A stretch of DNA of 64,000 nucleotides from Gilliamella sp. ESL0441 (lineage in GTDB: Bacteria; Pseudomonadota; Gammaproteobacteria; Enterobacterales; Orbaceae): assembly GCF_019469185.1 (NCBI RefSeq), contig NZ_CP048264.1, forward strand, positions 2,666,001 through 2,730,000. Reading direction: 5' to 3'. The translations under genes and the position numbers were made by a program. This document shows, piece by piece, positions 55,527 to 63,996 of the stretch (the stretch's first letter is position 1; every line of letters starts with the position of its first letter). A model generated the notes under the pieces. The model was not told the origin of the DNA. It saw only the letters and a program-made list of their open reading frames with translations, and made no database searches.

Positions 55527-57233
55527 TTAAAAACTCCAGTTAAGTGAAAAGCCTAATGTCATTGGATTAGTTTTAAATCCTTTTGGCTTACGAACAGGCA
55601 TGCCGGCAAACAGGTCATAGTACATGCCAAAGTTACTGCCACGCACCCCCACCACACTGCCGGTTAAATGCCGACCTAACAGATATTCACTTTTTGCCCC
55701 GGATACTTCGCCGGTATCAAACCCTAAATACGGCTCATGATTTAACGGTGCCTGCCATGACAACTCATTACGGACATACCAACCGCGGTCAGCTTTTAAC
55801 GTCAACTCGCCATCAAAGCCACGTACACTCCAGCGTCCGCCAATCGAAAACTGGTCAGGTGAGGTTAAATTCCCTTTGCGCGTATATTGTCCCTGATAAT
55901 CCAGACGATAACGGAACTGTTGTGAGCCCAGTGTAAAAGGAATGTTGGAGGAGAAATTAACGGAAATAATTTCCGCTAATGGAGTGATATTGGCCTCCCG
56001 GTCATACTCTTCCGGTGCCTTTTGGGCATTAAACCATCGTACCCCTTTTTGGAAAGAGACGCCGGCATCAAAAACCATATCATTGACATAATGACGATGT
56101 TGCAGTCCCAGCTGCCAGTAAGTCGTTTTTCGGCGCTGGATTTCAATTTCATTATCATCAATATAGTTATGCGATTGCTTTAATGTGATGCCATAATTAA
56201 GGGTGGTTTTTTGCGATTCATTTCGATGAATGACCCGACTTAACTGGAAATTGGCATTACGGCTGCGACCACTGTATTTGTAATCGACGAGTTGTCCGGC
56301 GACGGTTTGATGGTACTTATTCCCCGATAACGAGGCGCTGAATAACCAGTAGCCAAACGGGACGGAGTAAGAAAACAGAAAATTCCGTGAGCCATATTTA
56401 CTTTTGCCACTTAAATCCCGACCACCGGTGACATAAAAAGCATCACTTAACGATAATAAATTATCTAAATATAAAGTCACGCCTCCCTGGTCTCGCCCGG
56501 TGCTTTTAGTCCCTGAATCATCGACTGATAAGCCTAAACGCCACATCTTAGACTGTTTTCGGCTGATAACAATATCACTTTCACCCGGTTTATCGCCCGG
56601 CACCAACTCCATCTGTGCGCTGACGGTTGGCAAACGTTGCAGATTTTCAAGTCCCTGTTCAATATCACGTAAATTCAGCGATTGTCCGGCATGTGCGGGC
56701 ATAGCGGTGTATAACTGTGCATATTTATCACTCTCAGGGGCATAATGCACGTCACGAATTTTCCCTTCGACTAACAATAATTTCAGTTCACCCTCGTTCA
56801 GGTCTTGTTCGGGGGCAACCACCCGGGTTGTGATATAACCATAACTGATTAAGCGATCTTGAATCGCACTCATTAACAGGTTAATCCCTTCCGCCCCTAA
56901 ACAGCGCTGTTCGGCTTGCTGTGCTAATTTTTTTAAGGGAACAAACCAGGCTAACTTATCACGTTCAACCAAATTAACTTTTTGAATATTGAAGCATAAA
57001 GGCTCCTGCGGGAATTGCATTTCCCCTAAGCTATCAATCGGTGGTAATAAGCGAATATCTGGCGAGGCAGGCGTTAATGTTTCCTGCAAGGCTTTATCAT
57101 GCTCTTGCTGACGAATAAGCTGATTATCACTGAGGATCTTTAACCCTTCAGGCGGTTGAGCAGCAAACAGAAACGATGAGACAGAACAGAGTAAAACTGA
57201 GACGGGTAAATAAACCTTTAATAACGAATTCAT
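55527..57233 (-). CDS. cdiB: Outer-membrane TpsB transporter CdiB
   Basis: This 568-residue Omp85-family barrel secretes CdiA. It has a signal peptide (about residues 1-25, ending FLFAAQ), a periplasmic POTRA region (CFNIQKVNLVERDKLAWFVP, LISYGYITTRVVAPEQDLNE, GELKLLLVEGKIRDVHY), and a 16-strand barrel with the conserved SIGGRWSVRGFDGE segment of the lid-lock loop. ATG 57233 or the preceding GTG can start it. It lies upstream of cdiA with a 170-base gap; the cdiB-cdiA order is that of E. coli-type CDI loci. GC content is high, as in the front of cdiA. Confidence 0.93.
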   Translation of the reverse strand: MNSLLKVYLPVSVLLCSVSSFLFAAQPPEGLKILSDNQLIRQQEHDKALQETLTPASPDIRLLPPIDSLGEMQFPQEPLCFNIQKVNLVERDKLAWFVPLKKLAQQAEQRCLGAEGINLLMSAIQDRLISYGYITTRVVAPEQDLNEGELKLLLVEGKIRDVHYAPESDKYAQLYTAMPAHAGQSLNLRDIEQGLENLQRLPTVSAQMELVPGDKPGESDIVISRKQSKMWRLGLSVDDSGTKSTGRDQGGVTLYLDNLLSLSDAFYVTGGRDLSGKSKYGSRNFLFSYSVPFGYWLFSASLSGNKYHQTVAGQLVDYKYSGRSRNANFQLSRVIHRNESQKTTLNYGITLKQSHNYIDDNEIEIQRRKTTYWQLGLQHRHYVNDMVFDAGVSFQKGVRWFNAQKAPEEYDREANITPLAEIISVNFSSNIPFTLGSQQFRYRLDYQGQYTRKGNLTSPDQFSIGGRWSVRGFDGELTLKADRGWYVRNELSWQAPLNHEPYLGFDTGEVSGAKSEYLLGRHLTGSVVGVRGSNFGMYYDLFAGMPVRKPKGFKTNPMTLGFSLNWSF

Positions 57234-57236
57234 CAC

Positions 57237-57556
57237 AATACTTATATTATTTTAACAATTGTTACAATTTCTTAACGAATGGTTATGGTACTGTAAAAAC
57301 GTTTGGTTTGTCTACAATTATTTTATAATTAATAAACTGAAATAGTTTATCATCCATTCTCAGTTGAATTACTATCAGTTAGTGAAGAGGATGAAATACA
57401 GAGTAAAGGAGGGCATAGATAAGTAATTTGATTATACCTTATTTTTATAATCAAAAGTAGCTATAAATTATATATTTTTTCAATGGTAAAAGGCAAATTT
57501 TTTATTGATATAAAAAATCTGCCTAATTCAAAAAATTAAAGAGAATCAAAAAATCT
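57237..57556. promoter_or_regulatory. Spacer between the PTS operon and cdiB
   Basis: 320 very AT-rich bases. The left part (57237-57420) should hold the cdiBA promoter; T-rich tracts are present but no convincing -35/-10 pair stands out to me. The right part has the terminator at 57487-57523. No open frame of note. Confidence 0.45.
57487..57523 (-). terminator. Terminator of the gfr-like PTS operon
   Basis: GGCAAATTTTTTAT (57492-57505) pairs with ATAAAAAATCTGCC (57510-57523) with one mismatch and a TGAT loop; on the minus strand it is followed by TTTT. It lies about 35 bases after the last PTS gene. Confidence 0.75.
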
Positions 57557-57991
57557 TTAAAACTCCTCATTTTGATACGTGTTGTTGGTTAATGAGGTAA
57601 TGTTATAGCGTTCAATACCATTCATAGCTACCTCAATTGTTTCTGGTATTAACTCATTCAAATTATTTATATCCGATCTGAGCATGAATGTGGTTAATAG
57701 CATTGGAATATTAACGCCAGTGATAATTTCCATCGTCGGGTAATTTGGGATCAGCTTAACAAGAGTATTAAAAGGCGTACCACCCTTTAAATCAACTAAG
57801 CATAAAATGGCTGATCCCGATTTAGTTAACATTACTAACTTTTGTTCAATTTGCTGTTGAAAATCATCTAGCGATTGTCCCATTAAAAAGGGAACAGCTT
57901 CACATTGAGTTTGCTTACCGCATATCATTTCAGCCGTTTCAATTAAACTGTTAGCCATTGTGCCGTGAGTACTTACTAATACTGCAATCAT
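57557..57991 (-). CDS. PTS mannose-family EIIA component
   Basis: This cytoplasmic phosphocarrier takes phosphate from HPr on His9 (AVLVSTHGTMANSLIETAEM) and passes it to the EIIB protein. The 144 residues include the family segment LVDLKGGTPFNTLVKLIPNY and TGVNIPMLLTTFM. It is the last gene of the operon, 12 bases after the SIS-domain gene. In Salmonella the related component is GfrA, encoded first rather than last. Confidence 0.9.
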   Translation of the reverse strand: MIAVLVSTHGTMANSLIETAEMICGKQTQCEAVPFLMGQSLDDFQQQIEQKLVMLTKSGSAILCLVDLKGGTPFNTLVKLIPNYPTMEIITGVNIPMLLTTFMLRSDINNLNELIPETIEVAMNGIERYNITSLTNNTYQNEEF

Positions 57992-58003
57992 GCACGACTC
58001 CTT

Positions 58004-59002
58004 TTAGTAATCTAAGCAACGATAATAACGACGGATTGACATTGGATGACGATTGAGGTGTTCGACATAAGCATCAATTCGGTTATTAATAGCACGAAAA
58101 ACAAATGGAGATAAGTGCCCCCGATATTTTTCCGAAATACCCGGCAATTCATAATCTTTAGTATCAATTATGGTGTAATTAGCGCAGATTTGTGGTAAAA
58201 ATTTAGCTACTCTTTCACTAAGTGAGCGCTGACTATCTTCACCAACGTAGACAGTAACAGCCGTATCCCTGTCTATAATTTCTAATGTTCCATGAAAAAA
58301 TTCAGCAGATTCGATTGATTTTGAACGTAACCAATGCTGTTCTTCCCAGTAACACATAGCATGTGAATAGGTTGCTCCCCATTGATTACCTGCTCCAACA
58401 AAGTAATGCATGGCATCATCGTGATGTTTTTGCGCAACTTCTTGCCCAAAGGCATCGGCTTTTTTGGCAACAGCAACAATATTTTTGGCAAAATGTTGAT
58501 CCATTTGTTGATAAAATTCATCATAGTCTGGAAATTCACCGGCTAAATACATTAGTCTGTCTGCGGTCATAAAGAATTTTAACTGTTCATTCATCGGATA
58601 AGAAATAACGTGATCTACCATTTTACCTAATGGTGAATCAGCATTATCTAAAAAGGCTAATACCGTTGAGCCGACTTCTTTTTGAATTTTATCGATAGCC
58701 TCAACGACTTCTTGTGTTGAGCCAGTCACTGAGGAGATGATTATTAAAGAATCTTTGGTTATTCGCTTATTGCCAGTTACCAAATATTCCGCAGCATGTT
58801 GCACAAAAGTTTCTAGTGCAGATTTTTCTTTCATATGAACGACGGCTTGCATTGATGAAGCATAAGTGCCACCAATGCCTAACCAACAGATATTACGATA
58901 ACCTCGTTCATGAATCTGATCAATAAACTGATTAATAAACGGACGTAATTTTAATGCGCCATTCATACTGTTAAGTTCTTTTTGTTCGTCAAATTTTCTC
59001 AT
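58004..59002 (-). CDS. SIS-domain sugar-amine deglycase (GfrF/FrlB-like)
   Basis: The predicted enzyme splits a phosphorylated Amadori compound such as fructoselysine-6-phosphate into glucose-6-phosphate and the amine. The 332-residue protein has two SIS domains: GIGGTYASSMQAVVHMKEKS and ISSVTGSTQEVVEAI (phosphosugar loop), then the signature ESAEFFHGTLEIIDRD. The C-terminal RRYYRCLDY recalls the end of FrlB. It overlaps the next upstream gene by 4 bases. Exact substrate is inferred from family and operon makeup. Confidence 0.75.
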   Translation of the reverse strand: MRKFDEQKELNSMNGALKLRPFINQFIDQIHERGYRNICWLGIGGTYASSMQAVVHMKEKSALETFVQHAAEYLVTGNKRITKDSLIIISSVTGSTQEVVEAIDKIQKEVGSTVLAFLDNADSPLGKMVDHVISYPMNEQLKFFMTADRLMYLAGEFPDYDEFYQQMDQHFAKNIVAVAKKADAFGQEVAQKHHDDAMHYFVGAGNQWGATYSHAMCYWEEQHWLRSKSIESAEFFHGTLEIIDRDTAVTVYVGEDSQRSLSERVAKFLPQICANYTIIDTKDYELPGISEKYRGHLSPFVFRAINNRIDAYVEHLNRHPMSIRRYYRCLDY

Positions 59003-60084
59003 ACGGTGACCCTCTTAATTTTGGATTTAGTGATTTCATCAAATTCTGGATATGTTGATTTTTCTAGATTATGACCCTTTAACAGGGATAGCTGGTAACT
59101 GAGTAGATGAATAGGAATAGTCATAAATAATGATGTTAATAATTCATCACAATGGATATCAAAGTTTAGATCGTGCTCAGTAATAGAATGCGAGTGGTGT
59201 GCATATAGGGTTATTACCTGTTTTGCATAGCGATTCAAAAAGGTTTTTAATGCTACGGCTCTTGCTTCTAATAACCCTTTTGGTTCAATAAATATGATGT
59301 AATCATCAGGATGTAAGCCGAGATAAGGGCCATGCATGTACTCTTCCAATTCTTTTCCGAACGCCGTGTTACGAACCGTTTCGGTGAATTTAGTTTCTCC
59401 TTCACGAACGACACCATAAGTTGCACCATAGCCAATAAAAATCACTCGTTTAGCGTGATCAAATTGTTTGAGATGATGATTTACCCATGATTGTGATTGT
59501 AGGATAACTTGTGGCAATGATGTCGTAACATTCTGTATTTGTTTAAGATAACTTTCAAATTGTTGCTTATCCAAACACCCTGTTTTTTGACCAATAATTA
59601 ACGCAATCAACATTAAATCAAGAATAATGACACTATAGCCAGCACTCACATAGGGCATTTCTTCAACTGGCATCCCCATTGATAAAACATGATTGCTGAT
59701 GTTATATATCGGACTGTTAGAATTACTAGTGAGGGTATAAATAGTTCGATTTTCTTTAATAAATTGTTCAACCAAATGAATGGTGGAATAGCTTTCCCCA
59801 CCTTGTGATATGGCAAAATAGAGCGTATTAGCGTCATTATAGTGTAAGTAGTTTGCTGCCATGGAAGGATCTTCAATATAAACAGGGAGTTTTAATATTT
59901 TACTCATCAATGGTCTGGCACTATAAGCGGCGTTGGCACTTGATCCTGTGGCAAAAATGACAATCGATTGAAGTGACTTTTCAGTATTTAAATCAATCTG
60001 ATCAGCAAATAACGATTGATAATGATCTAATATGCTTTGATAAAATTCAGGCACTAAGGCGACATAGTCTGCGATACTTTTCAT
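58999..60084 (-). CDS. SIS-domain sugar-amine deglycase or isomerase (GfrE-like)
   Basis: This 361-residue protein resembles the isomerase half of GlmS and GfrE (glucoselysine-6-phosphate deglycase): FATGSSANAAYSARPLMSKI, SQGGESYSTIHLVEQF, GYGATYGVVREGETKFTETV and GKELEEYMHGPYLGLHPDDY. Two SIS proteins of different subtypes next to a mannose-family PTS is the hallmark of gfrABCDEF. It overlaps the following deglycase gene and lies just after EIID. Confidence 0.75.
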   Translation of the reverse strand: MKSIADYVALVPEFYQSILDHYQSLFADQIDLNTEKSLQSIVIFATGSSANAAYSARPLMSKILKLPVYIEDPSMAANYLHYNDANTLYFAISQGGESYSTIHLVEQFIKENRTIYTLTSNSNSPIYNISNHVLSMGMPVEEMPYVSAGYSVIILDLMLIALIIGQKTGCLDKQQFESYLKQIQNVTTSLPQVILQSQSWVNHHLKQFDHAKRVIFIGYGATYGVVREGETKFTETVRNTAFGKELEEYMHGPYLGLHPDDYIIFIEPKGLLEARAVALKTFLNRYAKQVITLYAHHSHSITEHDLNFDIHCDELLTSLFMTIPIHLLSYQLSLLKGHNLEKSTYPEFDEITKSKIKRVTV

Positions 60085-60097
60085 TTTTATTTCCTAA

Positions 60098-60919
60098 TTA
60101 TCCCAATAATCCACTCCATGCCCCTAAAATCCCGATTGCGGCAATAAGTAGAAGTATCCAATGCGCTTTAATCCCTTTTTTGACTAACATGAAGATGAAT
60201 AACGTAAACATCAAAGGCAAAATTTGCGGTACAATTCCGTTGAAGATATCTTGTAGTGAGGCTGAATCATCGCCAGACCCAATTTTTAACGGCATATTTA
60301 ATGTCACCATAGTAGCAACCATGGCACCGACCACACATAGCCCTAACACAGATGCTCCATAGGATAATTTATCCATTAAACCTGTCTTTTGGACCTTTTC
60401 AATAAAAGATGTGCCAATGTTATAGCCTATCAGTAAACCAAAATAACGGGCTAAAATGGCAGGTACATTAAAGATAAGCAAAAAGAGAAGTGGGCCTAGA
60501 ATATTACCTTTTAGTGCTAAAGAGGTACCAATACCTGTTGCAATAACGCGTAATGTTCCCCAAAAAAACGAATCCCCCAGACCACTTAAAGGCCCCATTA
60601 GTGCAATTTTGACATCATTGATAGCGCTTTTATCAAAATCACTATCGGTGGCATTTTGTTCTTCCATGGCAATACAAATACCTAGTGGAAAGGTGATTAA
60701 CCATGGTGTGACGTTATAAAATTCTAAATGTCGTTGATAGGCATCAGTGAGTTCGATTTTATTATGACTGTAAATCTTATCTAAAGCTGGTCTCATCGCA
60801 TAGGAATAGCCTAAGTTCATTTGTCGTTCATAATTCCATGACCATTCAGCGGTAAATGAACGCCAAAACGTTCTGGATAACTCCTTATTGGTTATTAGTT
60901 TAGAACTCTTCATTTTCAT
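60098..60919 (-). CDS. PTS mannose-family EIID component
   Basis: This is the membrane partner of EIIC in the sugar channel. The 273-residue protein begins with the EIID signature (ELSRTFWRSFTAEWSWNYER, then GYSYAMRPALDKIY), and has MGPLSGLGDSFFWGTLRVIA and a C-terminal hydrophobic region. ATG 60919 is chosen because AGGAG lies 7 bases upstream; a further upstream start at 60937 would sit deeper in EIIC. It overlaps the EIIC gene by 20 bases. Confidence 0.92.
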   Translation of the reverse strand: MKMKSSKLITNKELSRTFWRSFTAEWSWNYERQMNLGYSYAMRPALDKIYSHNKIELTDAYQRHLEFYNVTPWLITFPLGICIAMEEQNATDSDFDKSAINDVKIALMGPLSGLGDSFFWGTLRVIATGIGTSLALKGNILGPLLFLLIFNVPAILARYFGLLIGYNIGTSFIEKVQKTGLMDKLSYGASVLGLCVVGAMVATMVTLNMPLKIGSGDDSASLQDIFNGIVPQILPLMFTLFIFMLVKKGIKAHWILLLIAAIGILGAWSGLLG

Positions 60920-61736
60920 AATCGATCTCCTGTGCAACTACCGCATTTCCCATAGTGGTACTGAGTTTTTGCCCACTTTCTTCTGTAATCATCTTTTTGC
61001 CATTAAATGCCGAATAACCCGTTAAAATGAGCGCAAGACATCCCCCAAAGATTGCCACACCGGTAACGGGTACTTTCATATAAACGGCAAGTGCAAAACC
61101 AAAAATAAAGAAGGTAGCATTGGTCTTTTTAATCATGATTTTCATTAACATTGCAAATCCAAATGCCGGCAATAAACCAGTTGCAATACCTAGTCCTTCA
61201 ATAATAAATTTAGGTATCATTTCCAATAGACCATTCACCGCAGAACTGCCAAATAGATAAGAAAGTCCTACGACTAAACCGATTGGCAGATTGATTGAAA
61301 AGAATCCACCTAATAAATTCATTCGATCCATACCTTTACCATTGCCTTCACTGGCGTATTTATCCGCTTTATGAACAAAGTAAGGAAGAATAAAAAGAAA
61401 ACATAAGTTTTTAACCAATAAAACTAATGAAGCAATAGGAATACCTAACGCCAAAGCAATTTCGGTACTTTTACCTGCCCCAATGGCGAACGCGGTACCC
61501 AGTATACTGCCTGATATAATTTCGGGTGGAATAGAAGCGCCAATAGAAAACGAACCTACAAATGCGAGTTCTAATGTAGCACCAATAACAATACCTTGTG
61601 TGATGTCGCCCATGACTAAACCAGCTAAAGTACAAGTAACAAGTGGTCTGGATAACATTGATGAACCTAATAAGTATTCACCATTGGCTAACATCGCAAT
61701 CAAAGCTAAAACAATAGCTGTTAATTCGATACTCAT
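60900..61736 (-). CDS. PTS mannose-family EIIC component
   Basis: This polytopic sugar channel subunit of 278 residues starts SIELTAIVLALIAMLANGEY and has SRPLVTCTLAGLVMGDITQG, IGATLELAFVGSFSIGASIP and SGSILGTAFAIGAGKSTEIA, all typical of EIIC-Man/GfrC. It lies 17 bases after EIIB and overlaps EIID, so the membrane parts are coupled. Confidence 0.93.
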   Translation of the reverse strand: MSIELTAIVLALIAMLANGEYLLGSSMLSRPLVTCTLAGLVMGDITQGIVIGATLELAFVGSFSIGASIPPEIISGSILGTAFAIGAGKSTEIALALGIPIASLVLLVKNLCFLFILPYFVHKADKYASEGNGKGMDRMNLLGGFFSINLPIGLVVGLSYLFGSSAVNGLLEMIPKFIIEGLGIATGLLPAFGFAMLMKIMIKKTNATFFIFGFALAVYMKVPVTGVAIFGGCLALILTGYSAFNGKKMITEESGQKLSTTMGNAVVAQEIDYENEEF

Positions 61737-61753
61737 ATTTTTGTCCCTCTTAA

Positions 61754-62221
61754 CTATTTTTCAAATTTTTGCTTTGATTCGCTTGGGACTTGTTGAATAT
61801 AGATCTCAATGCCGTCTTGTTGTAATCCTGTTAATAAATCCGCCTCAGTATCAGTTAAATTGATTGTTTTAGAGTAATTTTTTGTCCCTTCTCGAGGTTT
61901 AGTACCGCCTAAATTTAGGCTAGTGACTTTTCCTTGCGTGGCTCGTATGAGTTTTTCAGCATCTGCAACGGATTCAACGACAATTAACATTTGATATTTA
62001 TCTGTTACGCCTGAATTGATCGCCTCAATACTGTCATCAATTGACTTCATCACTAATTTTGCATTTTCTGGTTTAGCTAAACGAATAGCAGATTTACGTA
62101 ATTCGTCATTAGCCACGACATCATTAGCCACTAAAATAGTGTTTGCACCAACATTTTCGAACCATGAAACAACTACCTGACCATGTAATAAACGGTGATC
62201 TACACGTAATAATTTAATCAT
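61754..62221 (-). CDS. PTS mannose-family EIIB component
   Basis: This is the cytoplasmic phosphotransfer protein with the active-site His13 in VDHRLLHGQVVVSWFEN. The 155-residue protein continues with ILVANDVVANDELRKSAIRL and LNLGGTKPREGTKNYSKTIN, standard for the sorbose/mannose EIIB family. It is the first transport gene after the two regulators, 11 bases downstream of the second one, behind a AGGAGG-like site. Confidence 0.94.
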   Translation of the reverse strand: MIKLLRVDHRLLHGQVVVSWFENVGANTILVANDVVANDELRKSAIRLAKPENAKLVMKSIDDSIEAINSGVTDKYQMLIVVESVADAEKLIRATQGKVTSLNLGGTKPREGTKNYSKTINLTDTEADLLTGLQQDGIEIYIQQVPSESKQKFEK

Positions 62222-62232
62222 TGATATACCTC

Positions 62233-62916
62233 CTAGGTGAAATCGACCACATATTTAGTATTACTAGCAAACTTGTACTCAAGCGCAATCGGTTCGTTAT
62301 TAATATCAAAATAGTGATTAGTAATTTTAAAAAATGGGGCGTTAATATTGATACGTAATTGTTTGGAAAGTTCAGCATTGGCTACCATCAATTGCAAATC
62401 TTGCTCTAATTTATCGACTTTTTTCTTTCCCGAATTAATGATTTCAAGTGCTGATAGTACCTTGATAATGGAAAGCTGAAAGTCAGGAAAATTAGTTAAC
62501 GGTAGCAAAAAAATGGTTTTCGTTACGCTATTTGTTGCTATCTCCAAAAAACCAATAAAGTAGATAAGTTCCGTTGATTTTATTTTTAATAATTGGCTGT
62601 AATAACAACCTGCTTGCCTGAGATAGGCTTCTTTGATCTGCTTTTTATGATTTGAATAAGCTTGAGGTTTAATTATGCCTGTCATTTCTAAAATCGTTTG
62701 AGTTGAAAGTGTAGGAGCGACAAATAATCCAACCCCTTTCTTTCTGACCACCATATTTTTTTCAACTAAACGATCAATCGCTTTACGGACTGTGGTTCGA
62801 CTGACATCATAATCTTTTTGCAACTGACCTTCTGGCGGTAACTCTGCACCCACACTATATTGTCCTGTACTTATCTGCTCCATTAATTGGAGTGCTAATT
62901 TTTCAAATAACTTCAT
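62233..62916 (-). CDS. GntR-family regulator with UTRA domain (second of pair)
   Basis: This 227-residue regulator has a GntR winged helix at residues 1-70 (FEKLALQLMEQISTGQYSVG, LPPEGQLQKDYDVSRTTVRK, AIDRLVEKNMVVRKKGVGLF). A C-terminal UTRA ligand domain ends PFFKITNHYFDINNEPIALE. Such proteins sense phosphorylated sugars and repress the adjacent operon. Its start overlaps the first regulator by 4 bases, so the two are made together. Confidence 0.88.
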   Translation of the reverse strand: MKLFEKLALQLMEQISTGQYSVGAELPPEGQLQKDYDVSRTTVRKAIDRLVEKNMVVRKKGVGLFVAPTLSTQTILEMTGIIKPQAYSNHKKQIKEAYLRQAGCYYSQLLKIKSTELIYFIGFLEIATNSVTKTIFLLPLTNFPDFQLSIIKVLSALEIINSGKKKVDKLEQDLQLMVANAELSKQLRININAPFFKITNHYFDINNEPIALEYKFASNTKYVVDFT

Positions 62917-63635
62917 TTGTATTCTTCCTGATAATTAAAGATATTTTTTGCAGATAAGTGATATTTAAATCGATTACCAATTAAGTACTGGTCGGTGTGT
63001 TCAAACGGTTCAAAGTCATGATCATAACTGTAACTTGATACTTTATAGATAGGTGTGCCTTCAGTAATTGCTAAATATTTGGCTTTATCGTTGAGAGCGA
63101 CTTCATATGCGATCTCTTCTCGACCATGACTGGGTATAACATGAAAATGTGTTTTTAAATATTCATAAAGCGAAACATCATTTAAATCTTGTTTAACTAA
63201 ATCTTTAAATTTTTTAGAAGGAAGATAACTTATTTCATAAGATAACGGAGTTTTATTCAATAAACGTTGTCTTGCTATTCTGATTAATCGCTGATTTGAT
63301 TTAAAAAAGGTGTTTAATTCGGTAGGCATTGGGATGATATCATTAGAGAGTACTTTAATTTTGATGTGAACATCATCTTCTTTTTGGCACTCTTCAGTAA
63401 ACGAAGACATTTTTAGCATATTCATTTCAAAGACAGTATGATTAGGGAGATGGTGATCTTCCTGAAAAACATCACCTTCCATCATTAAATCACTTAATGC
63501 TCTTCTAACTGTCGTTCGGCTTACCCCAAAATATTCGGCAAGCCCTCTTTCTGTCTTTATTTGACTGATTATTTTAGGATTTGCTCTAATTTGTTCTTCG
63601 ACTTCAGTTTTGACTGCAATATCACGGTATTCCAA
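62913..63635 (-). CDS. GntR-family regulator with UTRA domain (first of pair)
   Basis: The 240-residue GntR/UTRA regulator leads the operon. The winged helix covers residues 1-60 (QIRANPKIISQIKTERGLAE, YFGVSRTTVRRALSDLMMEG), and the UTRA domain includes RIARQRLLNKTPLSYEISYL and a C-terminal FEPFEHTDQYLIGNRFKYHL. It is only distantly similar to its neighbour, so the pair did not arise by recent duplication. Salmonella gfr uses a sigma-54 activator instead. Confidence 0.88.
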   Translation of the reverse strand: MEYRDIAVKTEVEEQIRANPKIISQIKTERGLAEYFGVSRTTVRRALSDLMMEGDVFQEDHHLPNHTVFEMNMLKMSSFTEECQKEDDVHIKIKVLSNDIIPMPTELNTFFKSNQRLIRIARQRLLNKTPLSYEISYLPSKKFKDLVKQDLNDVSLYEYLKTHFHVIPSHGREEIAYEVALNDKAKYLAITEGTPIYKVSSYSYDHDFEPFEHTDQYLIGNRFKYHLSAKNIFNYQEEYK

Positions 63636-63885
63636 AGATCACGCTCCATATTTGGGCTTTTTTATCCAATAGATATATCTTTAACAACCAATTACTGATT
63701 AAAAATTATCTAAAAAAATACATGCCGTCAATTTTAAGTACCAAAAGTGTAGCCGAGATCACAATATTTATTATTAACTACATAAAATCAGGACAATAAC
63801 TATTTAGTGTGAATTAACTAATAGGTGAAGTAATTAAAATAGAATAATTACAGATAATTTAGACAAGATAGGTGCAAGCTTATCT
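63636..63885. promoter_or_regulatory. Upstream region of the gfr-like operon
   Basis: 250 AT-rich bases before the first regulator gene, expected to hold the operon promoter and GntR operators. I see no clean palindrome or CRP site. GAGATCACAA at about 63753 is at best half a CRP site. Confidence 0.35.
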
Positions 63886-63996
63886 ATGATTAAAGTGGAA
63901 TCGCTTCCACCTCAATCTATTAAAATTATGGACGAAAATAATATTTATAAATTTGTTGAACTTGGTGTGAGTTATGTTTTATCAGATAAAGTGTAA
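63886..63996 (+). pseudogene. Short reading frame at the window edge, possible gene remnant
   Basis: ATG 63886 gives 36 codons (MIKVESLPPQSIKIMDENNI, YKFVELGVSYVLSDKV). The frame stays open upstream to about 63841 (DNLDKIGASLS) without a start or ribosome site, so it looks like the C-terminus of a broken gene rather than a real small protein. No family recognised. Confidence 0.3.
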
